From IMG/VR virus record IMGVR_UViG_3300048927_000250, positions 62,001-126,000 of that record: a stretch of DNA of 64,000 nt. One strand, 5' to 3'. Source of the DNA: a virus. Shown here in pieces: positions 57,484 to 64,000 of the stretch (position 1 is its first letter; each line of letters opens with the position of its first letter). The notes under the pieces were generated by a model. It worked only from the letters and a program-made list of their open reading frames with translations. It made no database searches and was not told where the DNA came from. The position numbers were made by a program, and so were the translations under genes.

Positions 57484-59052
57484 ATGGGGATGAATTACAA
57501 ACTCGTCATCATTAACACACTATTATTGCTTTATTGGGAACAACAGCTGGACAATGGTGCAGACAACGCTACTCTGGTCAAGAACATTCTCAAAGAAATA
57601 CGTCCAGAACGCGGGATGGCTGACACCGACCCGAGTTACCCTTCTTTACAAGGCCTGCAAGTTATCATCGCTAAACAGGTCCTGAATTACGGTAACAAGA
57701 TTTCAAGGGAGTTCTTGGTATCACAAGTCAGAATGGTTTGCGCGGACGATACGAGCACCCGTGACCTGGTTCTTGATTCCATCGAACAGGAATTGGACCA
57801 GACGGGCGTTCGTAACTATTGCCTATCTCTCGTTCGTGAGCTGAAAACGTACCAACGTAAACAAGCCTTCCAGAAACAACTGAACGAATTGGGCGGGAAA
57901 ATCCTGTACGGCCAGGAAGAATACGACCTGACCACCAAAGCTCGTGAGTTGGTTTCTGCCTTTGAACGCTTTACTGAACAGGAAGGTGAAGACCTTCGTT
58001 CTATCCACGGAGTGAGCGAGTTCCTCGACTTCAATGACGAAGAGCTGCTGCGTAAATACTTCAAGGACAGTAAAGAGTCCGTCAGTCCCGATGAAATCAT
58101 CAAGTTCCCGATTCAGGCCGTTAACCGTCTGTTTGGGGCACAAGGCGGCGGTCGCCGTAAAGAGATGATTATGATTGGCGGTTTGCAGCACCACTTTAAA
58201 TCCGGTCTGGCAATGTTGATGACCCGTGGTGCGGCAATGTACAACAAACCGAAACTACGCGACCCGGCGAAGAAACCGGCAATCGTCATGCTGTCCACTG
58301 AGAACCAGCTGATGATTAACCTGCGCACCATGTACAAGCAAATCATGGAACCGCTGGTTGGTAAGAAGATTCGTTTCAACGAAATCGACCCTGCCGAAGC
58401 CGCAAGCTTCATGAAAGAGAAGTTCATGGAAAACGGTTGGCACTTCCTGATGGCGCAAGTCGACCCCGAGTACTTCGGTTACGACGAACTGCAACAGACG
58501 GTGCTGAAACTGGAAGCGATGGGTTACGAGATTATCGTACTGACCGTCGACTACCTCGGAATGTGTTCGACCAAAGGGTTGACTCACAGTGGCATCACCG
58601 GACGTGACAAACAAGCTTTGTACAACCGCAGCCGTAACCTGATGCTTCGTCACGACTATCTTATGATAACGCCTCACCAGTTATCAACCGAAGCCCTGGC
58701 GATTCACCGTGACCGACCGAAGAACTTCTTAAACGAGGTTCTGAACTGTGCGTACTACCACGACTGTAAGACGCTTGCGCAGGAAGTGGACATGGAAATC
58801 AACTTGCAGAAGTTGGTTCTCGAAGGAAAGACGTATTTGAACATCGGACGCGGTAAACACCGTGGTGTGGATGACACGCCATTGGATGACCAGCGTGCAA
58901 CCTTGCTGTTTGGTGACTTCGGTATTCCGGATGACATCAATGGCCAAGACCAGAGCATGAAACGCCCTGGTGACGGCATGGCAAGTGAAGGTGGTGCAGT
59001 CGCCTGGCATAATGGCGCACTGGACGACATGGGTGGGTACTCCATCAATTAA
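57484..59052 (+). CDS. DnaB-like replicative helicase, 522 aa
   Basis: N-terminal 180 residues are helical, as in the DnaB N-terminal domain. Then a RecA-type core: MIMIGGLQHHFKSGLAML with K239 and no glycine before it, strand IVMLSTENQ, and Walker B YEIIVLTVDYLG with D356. STENQLMINLRTMYKQ and the late HRDRPKNFLNEV fit the DnaB layout. Unwinds DNA at the phage replication fork. ATG 57484 or 57490. Single plus-strand gene. The altered P-loop resembles the RecA-like protein of this window. Confidence 0.8.
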   Translation: MGMNYKLVIINTLLLLYWEQQLDNGADNATLVKNILKEIRPERGMADTDPSYPSLQGLQVIIAKQVLNYGNKISREFLVSQVRMVCADDTSTRDLVLDSIEQELDQTGVRNYCLSLVRELKTYQRKQAFQKQLNELGGKILYGQEEYDLTTKARELVSAFERFTEQEGEDLRSIHGVSEFLDFNDEELLRKYFKDSKESVSPDEIIKFPIQAVNRLFGAQGGGRRKEMIMIGGLQHHFKSGLAMLMTRGAAMYNKPKLRDPAKKPAIVMLSTENQLMINLRTMYKQIMEPLVGKKIRFNEIDPAEAASFMKEKFMENGWHFLMAQVDPEYFGYDELQQTVLKLEAMGYEIIVLTVDYLGMCSTKGLTHSGITGRDKQALYNRSRNLMLRHDYLMITPHQLSTEALAIHRDRPKNFLNEVLNCAYYHDCKTLAQEVDMEINLQKLVLEGKTYLNIGRGKHRGVDDTPLDDQRATLLFGDFGIPDDINGQDQSMKRPGDGMASEGGAVAWHNGALDDMGGYSIN

Positions 59053-59187
59053 TCGGTACCGTAAAGCAAAAGCTTACGACCAGCCAACCTCAACCAACCG
59101 ACAACCGACTTCTTAGACTCGCGGTGGCATAAATGCCAGACTGGACTGGGTATCGTCCCAGTCCAGTCCCGCGGGCTTTATGCTCTT
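59053..59187. terminator. Intergenic structured region with convergent terminator
   Basis: 135 bases without a gene. Main stem ACTGGACTGGG / CCCAGTCCAGT (59140-59150 with 59157-59167), a small hairpin GGCAT / ATGCC (59125-59136), and CCGCGGGCTTTATGC at the end. Serves the helicase and 59188-60012. Confidence 0.7.
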
Positions 59188-60012
59188 TTACGCTTTCCCG
59201 GTGACGGCTATCCGCTGACACCAGTAGTAGTTACTGAAGTACACACCGTACAACAACCGTTCAATCCGTTCGTACCAACCGTCGTTCTTGAACTGGGTTT
59301 GTTGCGCAGTGGTCAGGCTTACGTTCAACCATCCTTTCAGGGAACGCAGGTGGGCATCCATCATCCCTTGCGCCTTCCAGGTTTCCGGTTTAGGGTAAAC
59401 GCTGGTTGGTGCAGTGGCGTTCAGGTTAAGGCTTTCCCCACTGGCGGTGACGAAGACATTTCCCGGTTTACCCACGTGACGGGCTAGAGCCGCCACAAAC
59501 GCACTCAGGACGTACTTTGACCCCGCAGCGATATAATCCCTGTCTGGATAGAGTGGACCGGCTCCTGAGGCCGCCCAGGCCGTGAGAGGGGCGGTGAACA
59601 ACAGGTTATTAAAGATATCCTCGCTCCGGTAGCGGGGAACCAGCAACGGCACGTTCCCGTTATGGTAAGCCCGGTCCCAGAACCGTTCACTGACCCCTTC
59701 CTGCATCACCCCGTCAACGATGACTTCAATCTTCCGATGGGGGAGCGCCAACTTCACTTCATGAGCCGCTTCCACCGCCGCAAAGTGAATCTCGTTATCC
59801 CGGATACCACCCTGAACCAGCGCTGTCCCGATGTACGCATCGTTCAAGAGCAACACTTCGGTCTCATTGAACTCAACTCCGGTACGACCAAAGAACGGTT
59901 GACGAACCAACAGGTTTTTGATGTACGCCGCATTTTCAGGGGCGCGACTGATGACGCCGTCAACCATGGTCAGGAAGGAGGCGACGTTAGCGACGTTGTA
60001 TGGATAAATCAT
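59188..60012 (-). CDS. Probable tail or baseplate protein, 274 aa
   Basis: Start chosen at ATG 60012 (MIYPYNVANVASFL) 2 bases after the upstream stop. Mixed alpha/beta with Asn/Pro-rich loops (QPFFGRTGVEFNETEVLLLN; GSGAGPLYPDRDYIAAG-type). Last gene of a five-gene minus operon that reads as structural. No family recognised. Confidence 0.45.
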   Translation of the reverse strand: MIYPYNVANVASFLTMVDGVISRAPENAAYIKNLLVRQPFFGRTGVEFNETEVLLLNDAYIGTALVQGGIRDNEIHFAAVEAAHEVKLALPHRKIEVIVDGVMQEGVSERFWDRAYHNGNVPLLVPRYRSEDIFNNLLFTAPLTAWAASGAGPLYPDRDYIAAGSKYVLSAFVAALARHVGKPGNVFVTASGESLNLNATAPTSVYPKPETWKAQGMMDAHLRSLKGWLNVSLTTAQQTQFKNDGWYERIERLLYGVYFSNYYWCQRIAVTGKA

Positions 60013-60014
60013 GG

Positions 60015-61358
60015 TTACTCCGAATTCTTCGACAGGAACATCACCATCCCCGCCACTGACGTCTGGGTTTGGTCGGAAAGACCGGGACGTTCGAGAGCCC
60101 ACTGTTCATCAATCTGGAACATGGTCCCACCGTACTTCTTAATCTTTCCGCCGATATCGTGGTAGACCTGCACCGGCATTCCCGGGAACACCAGGTCCGC
60201 ATTCGAGTTCTGCCAGGTGGTAGTAAACAACTGACCGTCATTCGCTGCCAGCTTCGACATTTCAAACGGCACGTTGTTGGTTGCCTTCACACTGGACATG
60301 CCCGCAATGGCAAACCCATCCTCACGCGTGGAGTCCTGAAACTCCGCCATGTACTTACTGCGGTTCAGCAGTGCGGTGTTTTCCGTTTGGGCGGTAGGTG
60401 CAGCCATCAGCTCGTCGGCGCGAATGAATCGCACCCCGTTACCGTATTCAAAATTCCCCGAGACCGAGATATCCTGAATAGAGGGGGAGCCCGTACAAAC
60501 CACGTACAGTGTATCTCCATCCTGGTACGACGTGTTGTCCAGTAACGGCACCACGTTGGTCGGTACCTGGAACACCACAAGCTTCTTCACTGCGGTCTTC
60601 AGGTGGTTCGTCCGGTACAGCGGATAGATGTACCAAATCCCGTCCTGGATAAACGACCCCAACCCTTTATCGTAAAGCCCGTTCTCATTCTCCTGAATCC
60701 ACCCAGGGACGTCAATGAGCGGGACACTGTGCGGTACCACAAAGTCCGGGGTAATCTCGCCTTTGTTCACCGACGGAACCATCTCGAATCCCTTCAAGTA
60801 AACCGACTGTTCCCCTTTCTCTGATTTCGCCGCCGTTAAGACCAACGCCTTCAGGAAATCCTCGTTGCTGTTATAGCGGGAGATACCCCCGCCAGAACGT
60901 ACAGACATGAACTCCGCTACCGGGTCGACCAACTGCACATGGAAGTAGCGCATGTCATCCTTCCCGTCCAGGTAAGTCCCCGACGTCATCGGGTTACCGT
61001 GTGGCAGGGTAGCATCGGCGTTGTCCACCAGGAAGGCGCGGTACGTGTACGACGTGGTGATGCCCCCAATCACGTCTACCCCAGAAACCGGGTCGACCTG
61101 AATCTTCTGGAGCACGCACTTCAGGTTATCACGTCGCGCGTACAACACATCCCGGTAATCCTTCACCGAGGTGGCCACCTGAATGGTCATGTCCCTACAG
61201 AAGCTGCTGACGTAATCGGCCGAGCTCCATTTCTCAATCACCGCTATCGCCGCGGCACTCCCGTTAGCACTCACAAAGGTGGCTTTGTGGCGAAAGCGCG
61301 GACCCCGCGCTTTAAGGAGGATGGCGTGAATGGTGTCGTACAGCAAGTTTGGGTTCAT
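60015..61358 (-). CDS. Baseplate hub-type protein candidate, 447 aa
   Basis: Start ATG 61358 with AGGAGT. The first 150 residues (SSFCRDMTIQVATSVKDYRD; VLYARRDNLKCVLQKIQVDP; TTSYTYRAFLVDNAD) are beta-rich with the strand, RRDxLxxxL, strand look of hub proteins of the gpD/gp27 sort. The end has PGMPVQVYHDIGGKIKKYGG, another turn of this kind. Assigned by general layout only. Confidence 0.4.
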   Translation of the reverse strand: MNPNLLYDTIHAILLKARGPRFRHKATFVSANGSAAAIAVIEKWSSADYVSSFCRDMTIQVATSVKDYRDVLYARRDNLKCVLQKIQVDPVSGVDVIGGITTSYTYRAFLVDNADATLPHGNPMTSGTYLDGKDDMRYFHVQLVDPVAEFMSVRSGGGISRYNSNEDFLKALVLTAAKSEKGEQSVYLKGFEMVPSVNKGEITPDFVVPHSVPLIDVPGWIQENENGLYDKGLGSFIQDGIWYIYPLYRTNHLKTAVKKLVVFQVPTNVVPLLDNTSYQDGDTLYVVCTGSPSIQDISVSGNFEYGNGVRFIRADELMAAPTAQTENTALLNRSKYMAEFQDSTREDGFAIAGMSSVKATNNVPFEMSKLAANDGQLFTTTWQNSNADLVFPGMPVQVYHDIGGKIKKYGGTMFQIDEQWALERPGLSDQTQTSVAGMVMFLSKNSE

Positions 61359-61367
61359 GGGTTACTC

Positions 61368-61985
61368 CTACGACGCCCCGTACCGTTTCCGTTTGCTCAG
61401 CCCGCTGTAGTTGACACGCTCCTGCAACGGTTTGTAATCGCCCGGACTTTCTTGTTTCTCGGACGTACCCTGGAGCAAATCGACCATCGAGGTTTTGAGC
61501 AGGTCTTTGAGGTCTTCCACCACCACGTCTTTGCGGGCTTTGAAGTCCACCGCCTTGTTGAACACCTGGCGGGCAAACTCATCCAGACGCATGGCGTACT
61601 TGAACGTCCTCTCGTACTTCTCTTTGTCCTTGAGTCGAATCCCACCCTTATGGTAGTTCTCACTGTACGCCTGGAACTCCATCAGGTAGTCCTGGATGAT
61701 TTGGTGAATCAACGGTAAGTCAATCTTGGCGTTCGCCAGGCGGAAGTTCCCGCCCCGGTGCCAGATTTCCATCATCTCGTTAATAGACCGTCCAGCCCGA
61801 CGTTCCTGGTACGGTAAACGCTGGTCCACATCACGCATCCCGGTAACGAAGGACCCGTAGGTGCGAATCTCACCGGTACTGGTTAACTCGTAATCCGCCG
61901 CGATGATGTAGAAGAGCGTCTTGAACAGTTTGTAGTGGGGGCGTTGGGATTCATGGACGGCTTTAAGAGTGTTCTCTCTGCCCAT
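61368..61985 (-). CDS. Unrecognised protein of the tail operon, 205 aa
   Basis: Start ATG 61985 with AGGAGC. Charged, helical protein (LKDKEKYERTFKYAMRLDEF; VDFKARKDVVVEDLKDLLKT) with a basic end (LSKRKRYGAS). Tight spacing (9 bases) to the hub-type gene. Possibly a chaperone or baseplate component. Confidence 0.45.
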   Translation of the reverse strand: MGRENTLKAVHESQRPHYKLFKTLFYIIAADYELTSTGEIRTYGSFVTGMRDVDQRLPYQERRAGRSINEMMEIWHRGGNFRLANAKIDLPLIHQIIQDYLMEFQAYSENYHKGGIRLKDKEKYERTFKYAMRLDEFARQVFNKAVDFKARKDVVVEDLKDLLKTSMVDLLQGTSEKQESPGDYKPLQERVNYSGLSKRKRYGAS

Positions 61986-61997
61986 CGGGTGCTCCTG

Positions 61998-63308
61998 TTA
62001 CGGTAAGCCACGCATCGCCGATGGAATCAGCGCGTAGAGTACCGGTAAAAGGTAGAACTGGCTCAGCGGTTCCCAGTCGTAGGACTTGTCCCACAACTTG
62101 ATGACCGAGGCCGGGTCTACGGTATTGTTATCAAACATCTGCCAGACCATGGCTTCCAGTAAAGACAGGTTCGTGGTGTCACGGTCGTAGAAGGCCTTAC
62201 TGAGGATGTAGTAACCATCCGCCATCACCGCTGGGATATCCCGTGAACCGTCAGTGTTAGGTTCTGGTGGTGGCGGTAAGCCACGTTCCGCCCAACTCTG
62301 TCCTTCCGTGATGTCCCCTGCCCGCGCATTCGGTGGGTAGACCACATCGTACAGACCGGAATAACGAATCCCGCCGTAATACGGGTTACGGTGGAACAGC
62401 CGGGTTGACAGCAACTTGATTTGTTTGTCTGCACGTTTCAAGGTACGGGGACGCAAATCCACGATGGCATCAAAGAGGGTTACCGGTAAGCGTTGACGGT
62501 CATCCATCACCGTAGGTTTGTTCAACCCTCGGGTAAAGACTTCCGTTACCTTATCCCCAAAGCAGGTATCGACGAAGGTGGTCAGGAACGGGTCGTATAC
62601 CCGGTCAAAGCCCGGGACCAACAACGTACTGAATTCCCGGTCGATATACTGGTTCAGGTATTCCTGCGGCAGGGCCTCACGCATCTCGAGTAACTGAACG
62701 TACTGTTCGTGGGCTTCGGTGGTAATCAGCGGGTTAATGCCGGTATCCAGGAAGTCACGGACGAAGTAGTATTCACGCACCGTCTTCTCAATCAGGTCCT
62801 GATGGTCCTCAGGGGTCAGGTACTGTTTGAGGGTGTACTCGATAGAGTAGGTGGTCTGGGTGAAGATGGTTTTCTGTTCCACCGGGGAAATCACGATGAA
62901 CAGACCAGGACGCCCGTCACCCAGGTCAGCGATAAACATGTCACCTGGGTTCGGAATCACCCCTGGGTACATGTTCGCTCGACCCCGGGCTTCGAACTCC
63001 GTTGCCTCGACGTTATAGGTCGGGTTAACCGGAATCGGGTCAGTAACCTTCAGTTCCAAATCGTTGATACGTTTGTACTGTTGGTTGATGGCTAAACGGC
63101 TGTCTTGCTGTGCCGCTGTCTCGCCGTCGCCCCCTAATACCTGGGAGAACCAAGTAACCACCCAACGACGGCCCTCAATGGCCGTCAGCAGCGTTTTCAG
63201 CGGAATAACCTGCGTATCTACCGGGACGCCTTTATAGGGCGTAGGATTGAGCACAGGCTGTTCTGGCTTAGGGATGGGCACGGACTCATCAACATCGAAT
63301 AAGGACAT
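61998..63308 (-). CDS. Probable baseplate protein, 436 aa
   Basis: Start ATG 63308. Proline-rich N-terminus (PIPKPEQPVLNPTPYKGVPV), then a beta-rich middle (PGDMFIADLGDGRPGLFIVI) followed by helix-rich sections (RADKQIKLLSTRLFHRNPYY). No catalytic motif. Second gene of the operon. Function is inferred only from context and composition. Confidence 0.45.
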   Translation of the reverse strand: MSLFDVDESVPIPKPEQPVLNPTPYKGVPVDTQVIPLKTLLTAIEGRRWVVTWFSQVLGGDGETAAQQDSRLAINQQYKRINDLELKVTDPIPVNPTYNVEATEFEARGRANMYPGVIPNPGDMFIADLGDGRPGLFIVISPVEQKTIFTQTTYSIEYTLKQYLTPEDHQDLIEKTVREYYFVRDFLDTGINPLITTEAHEQYVQLLEMREALPQEYLNQYIDREFSTLLVPGFDRVYDPFLTTFVDTCFGDKVTEVFTRGLNKPTVMDDRQRLPVTLFDAIVDLRPRTLKRADKQIKLLSTRLFHRNPYYGGIRYSGLYDVVYPPNARAGDITEGQSWAERGLPPPPEPNTDGSRDIPAVMADGYYILSKAFYDRDTTNLSLLEAMVWQMFDNNTVDPASVIKLWDKSYDWEPLSQFYLLPVLYALIPSAMRGLP

Positions 63309-63320
63309 GGTAAAACCCCA

Positions 63321-63980
63321 TTAAGTAAGATTGGCAACGATAACCATGTTCATCACCGTAGGCCACACGACCCGGGGACCGAACAGTTTCGCATCCGTTT
63401 GTTTCAGGTACTGAATACAGCGCCACCATTCATCGTCAGGAATCCAGATGTTCTTGAGCGACTTCGGCAGTAACCCCTGATTGTACATCTCGGGTTCCAG
63501 TACCGTGAAGATAAGGTTCGCCCACTCCGGGTTAGACCGTAAGGTATCGGTCGCCTCTTTGGTGAGGAACGCCAACTGGGTGTACAGGTTAATGCGCAGG
63601 TGATGGACGTCCGTGAGTTTCAACGGCACCGTGCTACGGACCACCAGGTTCTCATCGACGTACAACCGACTGGAATCCAGAGGGCGGTCCCCGATATAGA
63701 GGACGATGTTGACCACGGACTGGGTACGCTTGGTGAGCCCCTTATGGTCTTTGGTCATAATCCCCAACAGTTTCTCATTCCAGGTGAACCCCGGGATGTT
63801 CTTCAAGTCGAGGACCATCGTCGGGTCGTCTTTCACCTGAATCATGAACTGCACCAGGTTCGTCAAGTCATGTCCGATTTGGGTCGGCCAGAACTCATCG
63901 AAGAACGGGATAATCATCCCACCGCGAGAGTTGTGGTTCTTAAACCCGGCGGCTTCCATCAACTGATGGTAACGGGACAT
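63321..63980 (-). CDS. Probable baseplate or tail protein, 219 aa
   Basis: Start ATG 63980 (MSRYHQLMEAAGFKNHNS). Mixed fold with Trp/Asp-rich segments (FFDEFWPTQIGHDLTNLVQF; IPDDEWWRCIQYL). First complete gene of the operon in the window, 12 bases before the next gene. No family recognised. Confidence 0.45.
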   Translation of the reverse strand: MSRYHQLMEAAGFKNHNSRGGMIIPFFDEFWPTQIGHDLTNLVQFMIQVKDDPTMVLDLKNIPGFTWNEKLLGIMTKDHKGLTKRTQSVVNIVLYIGDRPLDSSRLYVDENLVVRSTVPLKLTDVHHLRINLYTQLAFLTKEATDTLRSNPEWANLIFTVLEPEMYNQGLLPKSLKNIWIPDDEWWRCIQYLKQTDAKLFGPRVVWPTVMNMVIVANLT

Positions 63981-63984
63981 GGAC

Positions 63985-64000
63985 TTACTCGCCGCTCCCC
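63985..64000 (-). CDS. 3' end of an upstream gene, beyond the window
   Basis: A TAA at 63987-63985 follows four sense codons (ending Ser-Gly-Glu) in the frame entering from the right edge. This would be the end of the gene upstream of 63321-63980. Too short to identify, and the frame could be chance. Confidence 0.3.

Noticed and set aside
60939-61718. Plus-strand open frame of 259 codons
   Set aside because: Shadow of two minus-strand tail operon genes; it spans their junction.

Overview
The window is part of the genome of a large-tailed jumbo bacteriophage. It is gene-dense, almost all genes abut or overlap, and there are no rRNA, tRNA, CRISPR or insertion-sequence signals. Strong GGAGG-type ribosome sites, a lipoprotein-type outer-membrane spanin and fibre repeats of the NPHNxTKAQVGLGxVxNY kind point to a Gram-negative, probably enterobacterial, host. 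Two proteins align by eye with pieces of the beta subunit of multisubunit RNA polymerase (51449-53101, N-terminal part; 9210-9887, C-terminal end). The major capsid candidate (54475-56775), the beta N-terminal piece and the portal (45164-47941) lie in one block. A RecA/UvsX-like ATPase, a beta C-terminal piece and an RNase H lie in another. As I remember the phiKZ map, both arrangements resemble phiKZ gp120-gp129 and gp149-gp155, so I place this phage in the broad phiKZ-like group. No nucleus-shell (chimallin) gene is in the window, so nuclear replication cannot be inferred.

Layout, left to right. 1-7355 is a minus-strand run of small unrecognised genes, one secreted, several preceded by a repeated 16-base translation leader, plus two larger possible virion proteins. 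7435-7983 is a lone plus-strand gene. 8023-12001 is a minus operon: RecA/UvsX-like ATPase, SLOG-family protein, RNA polymerase beta C-terminal piece and unknowns. 12096-12953 is a probable abundant virion protein. 12995-15489 holds an RNase H fusion and a membrane protein. 15549-17478 is a plus-strand pair. 17536-23111 is a minus run with an SbcC-like recombination ATPase and two related nucleotidyltransferase-like proteins, one with its active site lost.

23194-38116 is the host-recognition and puncture region: a central spike with an HxH tip motif, five fibre proteins, a baseplate or tail protein, an embedded Rz/Rz1 spanin pair, and four tip-type proteins that share a short N-terminal peptide but carry unrelated adhesin-like bodies. 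38179-40992 carries a membrane protein, thymidylate kinase, a RuvC-like resolvase and a RyR-domain protein. 41005-57435 is the head and neck region: portal, capsid, RNA polymerase piece, an Arg/Asp/Gly-rich disordered protein and unknown structural proteins. 57484-59052 is a DnaB-like helicase. 59188-63980 is a five-gene minus operon that looks like baseplate or tail assembly.

Transcription units are separated by clear hairpin terminators, most with GAAA, CGAA or TTCG loops. Convergent junctions share an A-run, hairpin, TTTATGC layout. TATATTAC-like octamers occur upstream of several minus-strand units and match the early-promoter octamer described for phiKZ. All functional calls are by eye; no database search was run.
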